Below are positions 35,292 to 45,077 of a stretch of DNA of 64,000 nt, piece after piece (the stretch's first letter is position 1; each line of letters begins with the position of its first letter). The notes beneath the pieces are model-generated. The model was given only the letters and a program-made list of their open reading frames with translations. It had not been told where the DNA came from and did no database searches. A program made the translations under genes and the position numbers. Source of the DNA: Lacipirellula parvula. Lineage in GTDB: Bacteria > Planctomycetota > Planctomycetia > Pirellulales > Lacipirellulaceae. The DNA lies in contig NZ_AP021861.1 of the NCBI RefSeq assembly GCF_009177095.1, positions 5,810,501 to 5,874,500 of the forward strand, in the 5' to 3' direction.

Positions 35292-35372
35292 CGAGCCCAA
35301 TCGACCAAACCATTTAGTTCACCACGGTTGCCGACTGCCGCCCAGCAGGCAACAAGCCAGATCGAACGCCCT

Positions 35373-36461
35373 ATGAAGTTGTCTCCCTACTACGCCGTTA
35401 GCCTGGGGCTGATTGTCGCCCTGTCGGGCTGTCATGAGCCGGAGCACCATCACGAAGAAGCTCACAAAATCGTCGTGACGAGCCCGCTGGTGAAGGACGT
35501 GACGACGACGCAGAGCTACGTCTGCCAGATTCGCTCGCGTCGGCACATCGAAGTTCGGGCCCTTGAGGGCGGTTACCTTCAAGAGATCAAGGTCAAAGAA
35601 GGTCAGTCGGTGAAAGAGGGAGACTTGATGTTCAAGATTCTCCCGACGCTGTATCAGGCGAAGCTCGACGCCGAGATCGCCGAGGCGGACCTCGCGCAAA
35701 TTGAATTCAACAACGCCAAGAAGCTCTACGAGCAGCACGTCGTCTCGCCGCAGGAAGTGGCGCTGGCGCAGGCAAAGCTCGACAAAGCAAAGGCTCAGGT
35801 GCAGTTGGCTCAAGCCGAGCTCAACTTCACCGACGTGAAAGCACCGTTCGACGGCATCGTCGATCGTCTGCACGAACAACAAGGCAGCCTGATCGAAGAG
35901 CGAGACATTCTTACGACGCTGTCCGACAACGCCGTGATGTGGGTCTACTTCAACGTCCCCGAGGCGCGGTACCTCGAGTACAAATCCGAAGTAGCTGAAG
36001 GGACCGCGCCAGCGCAGGTCGAGTTGATGTTGGCGAACGGCCAGCAGTTTCACGAACCGGGCGTCATCGGCGCCATCGAGGCCGACTTCAACAACACGAC
36101 CGGCAACATTGCCTTCCGAGCTGACTTCCCGAACCCGACCGGCGTTCTACGGTACGGCCAAACGGGAACCATTTTGCTTAAGCGCGTCGAGAAGGACGCA
36201 GTCGTGATTCCGCAACGGGCGACGTTCGAGATTCTCGCCAAGCGCTACGCTTATATCGTCGGAGACGACGGCGTCGTGCATCAGCGCGAGATCGAAGTGA
36301 AGAACGAGATGGAGGACATCTACGTCATGAAAGAGGGTATTAACCCGGGCGACAAGATCGTTCTCGAGGGAATTCGGCAGGTTCGCGACGGCGAAAAAGT
36401 GGAGTTCGAATTCATTCCCCCGGAAGAAGCTCTCTCTCATCTGAAGTTTAAGGCAGAATAG
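35373..36461 (+). CDS. RND efflux periplasmic adaptor (membrane fusion protein)
   Basis: 362 residues from ATG 35373; the frame extends to a TTG at 35328. Lipobox VALSGC gives an N-terminal lipoprotein anchor, followed by a His/Glu-rich stretch (EPEHHHEEAHK). The barrel-sandwich (EVRALEGGYLQEIKVKEGQSV), an alpha-helical hairpin (~95-150, QAKLDKAKAQVQLAQAEL), then beta-barrel (FDGIVDRLHEQQGSL) and membrane-proximal domains follow. It links the inner-membrane pump to the outer-membrane channel encoded downstream. The His-rich start could bind metal, but similar stretches occur in drug-pump adaptors. The gap to the pump gene is 12 nt. Confidence 0.93.
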   Translation: MKLSPYYAVSLGLIVALSGCHEPEHHHEEAHKIVVTSPLVKDVTTTQSYVCQIRSRRHIEVRALEGGYLQEIKVKEGQSVKEGDLMFKILPTLYQAKLDAEIAEADLAQIEFNNAKKLYEQHVVSPQEVALAQAKLDKAKAQVQLAQAELNFTDVKAPFDGIVDRLHEQQGSLIEERDILTTLSDNAVMWVYFNVPEARYLEYKSEVAEGTAPAQVELMLANGQQFHEPGVIGAIEADFNNTTGNIAFRADFPNPTGVLRYGQTGTILLKRVEKDAVVIPQRATFEILAKRYAYIVGDDGVVHQREIEVKNEMEDIYVMKEGINPGDKIVLEGIRQVRDGEKVEFEFIPPEEALSHLKFKAE

Positions 36462-36473
36462 GCGCCAATCGCG

Positions 36474-39400
36474 ATGTTCGCAAAATTTCTTCACAGACCG
36501 GCGCTAGCGATCGTTATCTCGCTGCTCATTGTATTCATGGGCGGCTTGGCGATTAATTCGCTCCCGATTTCGCAGTTCCCGTCCGTCGCGCCGCCGAGCG
36601 TCGTCGTCGCGGTCTCGTACCCGGGCGCCAGCGCGAAAGTGCTCGTCGACTCGGTGCTCATCATCCTGGAACAAGCCATCAACGGCGTTCAGGACATGCG
36701 GTACATCACTTCCTCGGCCACCAGCGCCGGCGAAGCGACGATCCAAATCGTCTTCGAGCCGGGAACCGATCCAAACGTCGCGGTGTTGAACGTCAACAAC
36801 CGCATCCAGGCTGTGAAGAACAACCTGCCGCCGATCGTCGAGCGGGAAGGCATCATCGTCATGCAGAACATGGCGAGCATGTTGATGTACGTCAACGTGT
36901 ATAGCACCGACAAGAAGGTTGATCAGAACTTCCTGTTTAACTACGCGAACGTTAACATCCTGCCGGAAATCAAGCGCATTCAAGGCGTCGGCCGCGCGAC
37001 GATCCTCGGCAATCGCGCGTATGCAATGCGCGTTGAGCTGAATCTCGACCGCCTGCGGGCTTATAATATCTCCGCCGAAGACGTCATGGAGGCGATTGCC
37101 GAGCAAAGCATGATCGGTTCTCCAGGGCGTCTGGGACAGGCGACGGGTCGCACGTCGCAAACGATCGAATACGTGCTCACGTGGGTGGGACGGTACGACA
37201 AACCGGAACAGTACGCAAATATCATCCTGCGTGCGAATCCCAAGGGTGAAATTCTGCGGCTCAAGGACGTCGCCACCGTGACCTTGGGTTCTTCGTTCTA
37301 CGACTTGTATTCCGACATCGACGGCAATCCTTCCGCGGCGATCGTGCTGAAGCAGTCTCCCGGCTCGAACGCCACCGAAGTTATCGAGAAGGTGAAGGAG
37401 AAGCTCGAGGAGATCAAAGAAGCGTCGTTCCCGCCGGGAATGAATTTCGAAGTCAGCTACGACGTTTCAAGCTTCTTGGAAGCGTCGATCGAGAAAGTGC
37501 TCCATACGCTGTTCGAGGCGTTCGTCCTCGTGGCGTTGGTGGTGTACTTGTTCCTCGGCGACTTCCGCTCGACGCTCATTCCGACGCTTGCCGTGCCGGT
37601 ATCGCTCATTGGTACGTTCTTTTTCATGCTGACCTTCGGCATGTCGATCAATCTGATCACGCTGTTCGCGCTCGTGCTCGCGATCGGCGTGGTGGTCGAC
37701 GACGCGATCGTCGTGGTCGAAGCGGTGCATGCGAAAATGCATGAAAAGCACCTCTCGCCCTATTCGGCGACCAAGGAAGTGGTTCACGAAATCAGCGGCG
37801 CCATCATCGCGATTACCTTGGTGATGACGGCGGTGTTCATTCCGGTGACGTTCATGACCGGGCCGGTCGGCGTGTTCTACCGCCAGTTCGGTTTGACGAT
37901 GGCGATGTCGATCGTGCTCTCCGGCGTCGTCGCTCTGACTCTGACGCCGGTGCTGTGCGCGATGTTGCTGAAGCCGCACGATCCGCATAAGAAGCCCTCG
38001 CGTAGTCCGCTCGCGATGGTGCTGCGTCTAGTCGACCGCGGCATCGAGAAGATTACCGGCGGCTACGTGGGCATCCTGCAACGGATCGTGTCGCTTCGTT
38101 TCCTCACGGTGCTAATCGTCGGCGCCTTCTGCGTCGGCATTGTGATGGTCAATACGGTGCTGCCGACCGGGTTCATTCCGCTGGAAGATCAGGGCATCAT
38201 CTACGGCATTATTCAGACGCCGCCAGGCTCGACGCTGGAGTACACCAACGCCAAGTCGCATGAATTGCAGAAGGTGTGCGAAGAACTTCCCGAGATCACC
38301 TCGGTCTCGTCGCTCGCCGGTTACGAAGTGCTCACCGAAGGTCGCGGTTCGAACGCCGGTACCTGCATCATCAACTTGAAACCGTGGGCTGAGCGGAAGC
38401 TGACCTCGAAGCAAATTATCGAGGAGCTCGAAGAGAAGGGTCGCGCCATCTCGAACGTCAAGCTCGAGTTCTACGAACCGCCCGCCGTGCCAGGCTTCGG
38501 CGCCGCCGGCGGTTTCTCGCTGAACTTGCTCGACAAGACCAATAGCAACGATTACACGCTGATGGGCGAGGTAACCGACAAGTTCATGGAAGCGCTCTCG
38601 AAGCGTAAAGAGTTGAAGGGGCTCTTCACGTTCTTCGCCAGCAACTATCCGCAGTATGAGATCGTCATCGACAACGACGTCGCCATGCAAAAGGGCGTGT
38701 CGATCGCCGACGCCATGAACAATCTCTCGATCGTCGTGGGCAGCACGTGGGAACAAGGCTTCGTCCGCTTCGGACAGTTCTTCAAAGTGTACGTCCAAGC
38801 CGCGCCGGAATTCCGCCGGATGCCGGAAGATCTTGAAAACATGTTCGTCAAGAACGACGACGGCGAGATGGTTCCTTACTCTGCCTTCATGAAGATTGAA
38901 AAGAAGCAGGGACTCAACGAAATCACCCGATATAACCTCTATACGACGGCCGCCATTCAAGGCGCTCCGGCAACGGGCTACAGCAGCGGTCAAGCGATCA
39001 AGGCGATTCAAGAAGTCGCCGCCGAAGTGCTGCCGCGCGGGTTCGCCATTGGTTGGCAAGGTCTGTCGTATGACGAGGCGGGCAAGGGCAACACGGCGGT
39101 CTACATCTTCCTGATCGTCGTGATGTTCGTGTACCTGGTGCTCGTCGGTCAGTACGAAAGCTTTATGCTGCCGTTGGCGGTGATCATTTCGCTGCCGATC
39201 GGTCTGTTTGGTTCGTTCGCCTTTTTGAAGGCGTTGGGCTTGGCGAACGACGTCTACGCCCAAATTGGTCTCGTCATGTTGGTCGGTTTGTTAGGCAAGA
39301 ATGCGATTCTGATCATCGAATTCGCCGTGCAGCGACGCCAGGAAGGGCTCTCGATTCGAGACGCCGCGCTCGAAGGCGGCAAGCTGCGGTTTCGGCCGAT

Positions 39401-39647
39401 TTTGATGACCTCGTTCGCCTTTATCGCCGGTCTGATTCCGCTCGTTCGAGCGACTGGACCTGGCGCCATTGGTAACCGCACGATCGGCACGACTGCCGTC
39501 GGCGGCATGCTCATCGGTACGGTCATTGGCGTCCTCGTGATTCCAGGACTGTACTATCTGTTCGGCATGGTGGCCGACGGAAAGAAACTTATCAGGGATG
39601 AACACGATGAACCGCTCAGCGAACTCTTCGAGCGCGAAGGCCATTAA
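36474..39647 (+). CDS. RND efflux inner-membrane pump, HAE-1 (AcrB-like) family
   Basis: 1057 residues, full length for the family. Twelve membrane helices can be placed, with two large periplasmic loops after helices 1 and 7. The proton-relay residues are present: the DD pair in GVVVDDAIVVVE and the Lys in GLLGKNAILIIEFA. The start MFAKFLHRPALAIVISL is the usual first helix. It exports drugs or other amphiphiles by proton antiport as a trimer with the adaptor and the outer-membrane channel. HAE-1 rather than heavy-metal type is supported by the overall motif set. Confidence 0.95.
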   Translation: MFAKFLHRPALAIVISLLIVFMGGLAINSLPISQFPSVAPPSVVVAVSYPGASAKVLVDSVLIILEQAINGVQDMRYITSSATSAGEATIQIVFEPGTDPNVAVLNVNNRIQAVKNNLPPIVEREGIIVMQNMASMLMYVNVYSTDKKVDQNFLFNYANVNILPEIKRIQGVGRATILGNRAYAMRVELNLDRLRAYNISAEDVMEAIAEQSMIGSPGRLGQATGRTSQTIEYVLTWVGRYDKPEQYANIILRANPKGEILRLKDVATVTLGSSFYDLYSDIDGNPSAAIVLKQSPGSNATEVIEKVKEKLEEIKEASFPPGMNFEVSYDVSSFLEASIEKVLHTLFEAFVLVALVVYLFLGDFRSTLIPTLAVPVSLIGTFFFMLTFGMSINLITLFALVLAIGVVVDDAIVVVEAVHAKMHEKHLSPYSATKEVVHEISGAIIAITLVMTAVFIPVTFMTGPVGVFYRQFGLTMAMSIVLSGVVALTLTPVLCAMLLKPHDPHKKPSRSPLAMVLRLVDRGIEKITGGYVGILQRIVSLRFLTVLIVGAFCVGIVMVNTVLPTGFIPLEDQGIIYGIIQTPPGSTLEYTNAKSHELQKVCEELPEITSVSSLAGYEVLTEGRGSNAGTCIINLKPWAERKLTSKQIIEELEEKGRAISNVKLEFYEPPAVPGFGAAGGFSLNLLDKTNSNDYTLMGEVTDKFMEALSKRKELKGLFTFFASNYPQYEIVIDNDVAMQKGVSIADAMNNLSIVVGSTWEQGFVRFGQFFKVYVQAAPEFRRMPEDLENMFVKNDDGEMVPYSAFMKIEKKQGLNEITRYNLYTTAAIQGAPATGYSSGQAIKAIQEVAAEVLPRGFAIGWQGLSYDEAGKGNTAVYIFLIVVMFVYLVLVGQYESFMLPLAVIISLPIGLFGSFAFLKALGLANDVYAQIGLVMLVGLLGKNAILIIEFAVQRRQEGLSIRDAALEGGKLRFRPILMTSFAFIAGLIPLVRATGPGAIGNRTIGTTAVGGMLIGTVIGVLVIPGLYYLFGMVADGKKLIRDEHDEPLSELFEREGH

Positions 39648-41292
39648 GAAGCGCGTACGCGCCTTGGCGGTTGGCCTGGGCTTCGTGCTGTCGGTGCAAG
39701 GGTGCTGCATCCCTGGGCTGCAAAAGGCCCAGCCCGCGGCGCCGTTGCCGTGCGATTTCAACGGCGTTGCCACGCAAGAAAGCACGGCAATGCTCGGCTG
39801 GGAAGAATTCTTCAACGACCCGGTGCTCTCCGGCCTGATCGCGCAAGCGATTGCCGGAAACCAGGAACTGAAGATCATCAACCAGAACATTCAGATCGCC
39901 AACTTCGAGATTCTGGCGCGGCGCGGCTCTTATCTGCCGTTCGTCGGCCTGCGGACCAGCGCGGACTTGGAGAAGCCTAGCCTCTTCACGCCGCAAGGCG
40001 CCGTCGAGGATCAGCTGCAGCCGTTCCCGGGCAAGAACTTCCCCGAGCCGCTGCCGAACTTCCTCGTCGCCGCCGATGTGACGTGGGAAATCGATATCTG
40101 GAGAAAGCTGCGCAACGCCCGCGACGCCGCGACGTTGCGGTACCTCGGCACGCAGGATGGTCAGAATTACATGATCACCCGGCTCGTCGCCGAAGTGTCT
40201 GAGAACTACTACGAGTTGATGGCGCTCGACAACCGAATGGAAGCGCTCGACCGAACCATTGCCATCCAGCAACAAAGCCTCGACATGTCGCGAAACATGA
40301 AAGAGGCGGGCCGCGACACCGAACTAGGCGTTCAACGGTTCCAAGCGGAAGTTCGCAAGAACCAAAGCGAGAAGCTGATCGTCAAGCAGGAGATCATCGA
40401 GGTCGAGAACAAGATCAACTTCCTGCTCGGTCGTTTCCCGCAGTACGTCGATCGCGATTCGGCGAAGTTCCTCAATCTCCAATTGCAGGCGCTCAGCGTT
40501 GGCTTCCCTGCCCAGATGCTGCAGAACCGGGCCGATATCCGTCAGGCCGAGCGTGAATTGCAAGCCGCCGGGCTCGACGTGCGCGTCGCGCGGGCGCGGT
40601 TCTATCCATCGCTCAACCTGCGAGCCGGCGTCGGGTACGAGGCGTTCAACACCCGCTACCTGTTCAACAGCCCCGACTCGCTGGTCTATGGCGTCGGCGG
40701 CGACTTGGTCGCTCCGCTCCTCAACAAGAAAGCGATTCAGGCCGACTACCTCACCGCCAACGCCAAACAGTTGCAGGCGATCTACGACTATCAGAGGACC
40801 GTGTTGAATGCCTTCACGGAGGTCGTCAACCGATTGTCGAAGGTCGAGAATTACGGCAAAAGCATCGAGATCAAGCGGGAGCAATTGCGAGCGCTTGAAG
40901 CTTCAGTCGATAACTCGACGAAGCTGTTCCAGAGCGCTCGCGTCGAGTACATGGACGTGCTGTTCTCACAGCGTGATCTGATGGAAGCCCGCATGGTGCT
41001 AATCCAAACGAAGCAACAACAGTTAGCGGCAGTCGTTAACGCCTATCAGGCGCTTGGCGGCGGCGTGGCGCCGGTGACTGGCATACAGATTCCGATCCCG
41101 CTGCCGCCGCCGGAGATCATTCTTGAGCAGCCGGTAGAGCTGAAGCCGGCGGAGGAAGTGCTTCCTCCCGCCGCACCGCAACCAACATTGCCTGATCCGG
41201 CGACGCCGCTGCCGAACATTCAATTGAAGATCCCCGGCGATCCTCGCGACGCCGCGAAAGATGGCGCCCCCGCCGAACCACTGGCGAAGTGA
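39607..41292 (+). CDS. Outer-membrane efflux channel, NodT/OprM (TolC-like) family
   Basis: 561 residues from ATG 39607 (AGGG 10 nt upstream; ATG 39598 also possible), overlapping the pump gene by 41 bp. A lipobox-like VQGC near the N-terminus suggests a lipoprotein as in OprM. Family features: WEEFFNDPVLSGLI, EIDIWRKLRNARDAA, NRADIRQAERELQAAGLDVRVARARFYP (split across the repeat) and a second repeat. The C-terminal ~70 residues are Pro-rich (PLPPPEIILEQPVELKPAEE), beyond the usual family length. It completes the tripartite pump. Confidence 0.93.
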   Translation: MNRSANSSSAKAIKKRVRALAVGLGFVLSVQGCCIPGLQKAQPAAPLPCDFNGVATQESTAMLGWEEFFNDPVLSGLIAQAIAGNQELKIINQNIQIANFEILARRGSYLPFVGLRTSADLEKPSLFTPQGAVEDQLQPFPGKNFPEPLPNFLVAADVTWEIDIWRKLRNARDAATLRYLGTQDGQNYMITRLVAEVSENYYELMALDNRMEALDRTIAIQQQSLDMSRNMKEAGRDTELGVQRFQAEVRKNQSEKLIVKQEIIEVENKINFLLGRFPQYVDRDSAKFLNLQLQALSVGFPAQMLQNRADIRQAERELQAAGLDVRVARARFYPSLNLRAGVGYEAFNTRYLFNSPDSLVYGVGGDLVAPLLNKKAIQADYLTANAKQLQAIYDYQRTVLNAFTEVVNRLSKVENYGKSIEIKREQLRALEASVDNSTKLFQSARVEYMDVLFSQRDLMEARMVLIQTKQQQLAAVVNAYQALGGGVAPVTGIQIPIPLPPPEIILEQPVELKPAEEVLPPAAPQPTLPDPATPLPNIQLKIPGDPRDAAKDGAPAEPLAK

Positions 41293-41401
41293 TTGGGGAG
41301 CGGCGGCGCCCTCAGGGTTCTCTTGAAGGACGTGGTCGCCGCTGCTTGAGGTTCGCCGCGCCCTGCGGAGTACCATGGGGACATGCCGCCAGATGGTGCG
41401 G

Positions 41402-41713
41402 TTACGCTTCGACCATCGCCGCGCGCACCGAGCGAGCAGCCGCTCGCTTCGGCTGGGCGTATCGAGCCGATTCGATCCGCAACCGCGACGGCTTCGCGGC
41501 CCGTGGTACGAAGTAACCGACGACCGACAGGATCCAGTAGATCCCTGCCAGGAACGCGATGCCGTCTAGTTCCGCTTGGTCGAACGACATGACGTGCGTC
41601 GTCCAGCGGCATGCAGCGACGACGATGCCGGCGATCAGCGTGGCCAACGCCAAGCTGACGATCGCATCTGAACCTCGATAGAGCGAGAACAGGCGTGATT
41701 TGTCGGCAGACAT
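41402..41713 (-). CDS. Small two-helix membrane protein, unknown
   Basis: 103 residues from ATG 41713, with AAGGAG 7 nt upstream, a strong start signal. Two hydrophobic segments (DAIVSLALATLIAGIVVAACRW and GIAFLAGIYWILSVVGYFV) are followed by a basic C-terminal tail (PKRAAARSVR). It is convergent with the efflux operon. No family recognised. Confidence 0.6.
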   Translation of the reverse strand: MSADKSRLFSLYRGSDAIVSLALATLIAGIVVAACRWTTHVMSFDQAELDGIAFLAGIYWILSVVGYFVPRAAKPSRLRIESARYAQPKRAAARSVRAAMVEA

Positions 41714-42046
41714 GGCAATCTCCTTAGGTTCGAACGAGCGTTGCCAATTCAACGCTCACTCAATCCTACGATTGCCAACTGAACCTCTTGTGAGCCGCGA
41801 TTAAGTTCCGCTTCATGTTCGGACTTTCGGCGGGGTTTCTGCGCGGCTTAGCGCCTAAATGTCTGAATGGCGGTCAATTTGGGGGCAGGCGTTTGATTGA
41901 AGGTGCAGTCGAACCTCGGGTCGATGCCGCCTGAGTGCGCAGCCCCCGGAATCGAGGTAGAATGCCGCCTTCAGATCTCGACGACGCCGCTGTACTGGTC
42001 GCGACGGCCGTTGAGCGTTTGGTTAGAGTTTCCTTCAGGCGGCTTT
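41714..42046. other. Intergenic region
   Basis: About 330 bp between divergent small genes. The frame of the next gene is open back to 41897, but that part shows no protein-like features. No RNA or repeat seen. Confidence 0.4.
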
Positions 42047-42625
42047 ATGGACGCCCCAAAGAAGAGCTGGCGAATTCGCTTTAGCCTCAAGAGCTTGCTC
42101 GTCGTGTTCACTGCGGTGGCGGTACTGGCTTGGTTCTATTGGACCGGACGGTTCCTCTGGCAAGAGGCGAAGCTCGAGCATTCGGTCAAGCAGCTAAAGT
42201 GCGGTCAAACCTTTGAAGATGCCATCACAGTGTGTGGGCAGAATCATGTTGCACTGCTAAGCGCAGCGCGCGGCCCTCAAGGAGAGTTGTACGGCTGGAT
42301 TCGATTTCAGTGGCCCAATGCCACCTACCTTCTCGTCGCGGGCCTGAACCCATCTGCAGATGGAACTTTGGATTCGTGTGAGATTACGTCGATTCGCCTG
42401 TATCGTCTTCCACCGGCGCCACACGATTATATGCCTCAAACTGACAGGGGCCGCCGTCAAGCCGCCTTCGATTTGTCGCGTAACGGCAAATCGAAAGACG
42501 AAGTTAGGAAGTATGCGTATTGGACCGACTTCCTTGCGGTACTCGTGGGCGAAAGTCCGGACACGCTTGGCTTCCAAGACGAGCTAATTTACTCAGACCC
42601 TCCGGCGCAGACGCCCTCCAAATAG
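42047..42625 (+). CDS. Single-pass membrane protein, unknown
   Basis: 192 residues from ATG 42047 (MDAPKKSWRIRFSLKSLL). The pattern RFSLKSLLVVFTAVAVLAWF is a basic-flanked single membrane helix common at the N-terminus of planctomycete proteins of unknown function. The rest (~35-192) is soluble, with no motif recognised. It is convergent with the PEP-CTERM gene downstream. Confidence 0.65.
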   Translation: MDAPKKSWRIRFSLKSLLVVFTAVAVLAWFYWTGRFLWQEAKLEHSVKQLKCGQTFEDAITVCGQNHVALLSAARGPQGELYGWIRFQWPNATYLLVAGLNPSADGTLDSCEITSIRLYRLPPAPHDYMPQTDRGRRQAAFDLSRNGKSKDEVRKYAYWTDFLAVLVGESPDTLGFQDELIYSDPPAQTPSK

Positions 42626-42697
42626 CGGCCTTAGGTGCAGCTTCCGAGTTTAGGTGCAAAGCCTTTCTGCGCCGTTGCGAGGCCCGCCGTCTTCAAA

Positions 42698-44521
42698 CTA
42701 GGCCAGGCGACGCTTCGCAGCAGTCGACCGACGCGAACCGGCGACGATCAGGCTCGCGACAAGAATCGTCGATAGCGTCGCCGGTTCCGGCACCGCGACC
42801 GCGGCCGCCGCGACTGGAGTTGTGCCGAATTGCCGCTGCCACGCGAGGAAGTCGGCGCCGTCGGTGACGTTGTCGCCGTTCGCATCGCCCGCGGTCGTCG
42901 TGCCGTAAGCTTGCTTCCAGATATCAAGGTCGGCGGCGTTAACGAAGCCGTCGTCATTGAAGTCCGCAGGCAGCGTCGGCGTCGAACCCGAGAAGGCCCG
43001 CAGAATTTGGCCGGCGCCGCCGGAGACGATCTGGAAGTTCCAGCCCACTGGGGCGGTGAACTCCAACCCAAGGTCAGTGATCGTCTGAGCGGTGAGCAGA
43101 TCGTACGACGTTTGCGTCGGGCTGGCGTTGGCAACGTCGAGGACGAGCTTCGAACCGGCGCTGAACGTCGCGGCGTTGGCGACGTTGACTTGCGAGAGCT
43201 GATCGCCCGTTTCAAATTCGAACGCGAGCGTGCCGGAGCCGTTTTCGGTGCTGTTGACGAGCAGATTGCCGAGGACGTCGATCGTCGAGTCGTCGCCGAC
43301 GACGCGAAACTCGCCGACGCCATTCGGAGCGATGCTCAAACCGGTGCCGCCCGTATTGGCGCCTGCTTTGAACGTTCCGGCGCTAATCTTGTACAAGCCG
43401 TTCGCCGGATTGGCCGCCGTTTCGCGGGCGCCAATTGACAATGCGCCGTTGAAGTTGGCTTGCCCGCCGGTTTGGAAGAATCTGCCCGATCCTTGGCGGG
43501 CGATGATGCCGCCATTGGCGGAGTTGAGAATGCCGGTTCCGCTCAGATTGTAGGTTGAGTCAGTCGTCGCGCCAGCGGTCGCGTTGTCGGCGACGCGGAA
43601 GTCGTTGCCGATGGTGAGCGTCCCGCCTGATTGGTTGGCGACGACGCCCGTCGCCGTGCCGGCGCCCATCAGGAGCCTTCCGGCCACGTTCATCTGCCCG
43701 CCCGAAATGTTTAGCGAAGCGCCCGTGCTGGCGCCGCGTCCGACGAAGAAGTTGTTGGTGGTCGTCAACCCGTTGGTGAACGTCCCGCCGGTAATCGTAA
43801 AGCTCGACGCATTCCCAATCTTGCTGTTCGAAGTGGCGACTTCAACGGCAGCGTTGATTTGGACCGTGCCCGCATTCAGCGTAAACGATGACGTGGCGGT
43901 GGAATCGCCAATCAGCAGCTGAGCGCCGCCGCTCATGGCGCTCACCGTGCCGTTCTCGACGATGAGGTGCCCCTGCTGACCGTTGGTGCTGCCGTAGCCA
44001 AGTTGGATGTTGCCGACCGTCGCCGTGAGCGAACCGCCATTGGTAATGCGAACGGTGCCAGTTCGAGTTGCCTGACTGTTCGCATTGCCGATGACAATCA
44101 GCCGGTTGGAAGTGACGCTCGTGCCCGCGCCATCGATGACGAGCGTGCCGTTGCGGGAATTTCCGACCGTGAGGCCGGCGTTGTCGGTTCCGGCAGCGCC
44201 GCCTAGCAGGTTCAGCACGGCGCCGTTGCTCACCGTCACTTCGCCGGTGCCGCCGCCTGTCGCCTCGTTGTGGCCGATGCGCAGACGGCTCAATTCGACG
44301 GTGCCGGGATTCGCTACGCTGGCGACGCCATTGTTGCCGAAGAAGGCGACATCGGCCGACGTGGGCGCCAGGCCAGTCGTCACGCCGTCGGAGTAACTCG
44401 CGTCGGTCAGCGTGCCGGTCGTTCCTTGCCAGTAGAGGGTGACGGCCTGCGCAGGCAGCGCGACGAACGCGCTAAGGGCGGCGGCGAACGAAAACTTGAC
44501 GAGGGCGTTGCTGGCTCTCAC
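42698..44521 (-). CDS. PEP-CTERM beta-helix protein with dockerin
   Basis: 607 residues from the GTG at 44521, chosen for its AAGGAG at 8 nt; the frame extends to 44572. Signal peptide to LPAQA. Long stretch of autotransporter-like repeats (GTVRITNGGSL, SLNISGGQMNV, SGRFFQTGGQANF). Then LPADFNDDGFVNAADLDIW and DANGDNVTDGADFLAW form dockerin loops, and VPEPATLSTILVASLIVAG with SRRS forms the PEP-CTERM tail. It lacks the specific C-terminal block shared by the four genes at 45-58 kb, so it belongs to a separate branch of the same architecture. No catalytic domain. Confidence 0.86.
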   Translation of the reverse strand: MRASNALVKFSFAAALSAFVALPAQAVTLYWQGTTGTLTDASYSDGVTTGLAPTSADVAFFGNNGVASVANPGTVELSRLRIGHNEATGGGTGEVTVSNGAVLNLLGGAAGTDNAGLTVGNSRNGTLVIDGAGTSVTSNRLIVIGNANSQATRTGTVRITNGGSLTATVGNIQLGYGSTNGQQGHLIVENGTVSAMSGGAQLLIGDSTATSSFTLNAGTVQINAAVEVATSNSKIGNASSFTITGGTFTNGLTTTNNFFVGRGASTGASLNISGGQMNVAGRLLMGAGTATGVVANQSGGTLTIGNDFRVADNATAGATTDSTYNLSGTGILNSANGGIIARQGSGRFFQTGGQANFNGALSIGARETAANPANGLYKISAGTFKAGANTGGTGLSIAPNGVGEFRVVGDDSTIDVLGNLLVNSTENGSGTLAFEFETGDQLSQVNVANAATFSAGSKLVLDVANASPTQTSYDLLTAQTITDLGLEFTAPVGWNFQIVSGGAGQILRAFSGSTPTLPADFNDDGFVNAADLDIWKQAYGTTTAGDANGDNVTDGADFLAWQRQFGTTPVAAAAVAVPEPATLSTILVASLIVAGSRRSTAAKRRLA

Positions 44522-45077
44522 GACGGACTCTCCTTGCTGCTCTGACGGACTACGCTTCGACGGTCTGATCAAACTGGAAATGCGACGTCGACCACGAAGC
44601 TGACGATTCCCGCGGGAACGCCTCGCTCGAACGGCATTCGAGCAGGGCTGGCGTGCGACGCTCCGGCAGAGCGCCGTGCAGAGAAATCGGGATGCCGCCT
44701 AGCTTCGATGGGACAAATGAATGAGTGACGCCGCCTTAAGGCAGGGCCTCGCGGGGAGATCCGAGTGCGATTCCGAGACTCGCCGTCTCGCGCCCTGACG
44801 GGAATATTTATCAATCCACGCAGAAAGGTTTCCCCGAATCCTCAACTCCCGAGATCAACGCCCGCCACGACAAACCATAAACCCATGCCACCAAACGACT
44901 TACCGGACGCCATCCATTCTCAAATTTTGACGAGAATTTGAGTAACAGCGGAGCTCTTGCGGTTAATCCTAAGTAGTACGGCTGCACGGTCGGGCTGGAC
45001 GCGGCTTTCGAGGTGGATCGCGGCTACCCGACGGCGGGGCGGCCTGACTGCGGAATGAAGATGGGCGGACTGGTTTG
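44522..45077. other. Intergenic region between divergent PEP-CTERM genes
   Basis: About 555 bp. It contains one symmetrical element, CTCAAATT-N8-AATTTGAG at 44919-44942, which could be an operator for the endonuclease-family gene starting 136 bp further on. I see no RNA gene and no ORF I trust. Confidence 0.45.

Noticed and set aside
41292-41402. Terminator between the RND operon and the small membrane protein
   Set aside because: Only a 7-bp AGCGGCG/CGCCGCT pairing with a long loop and no U tract.
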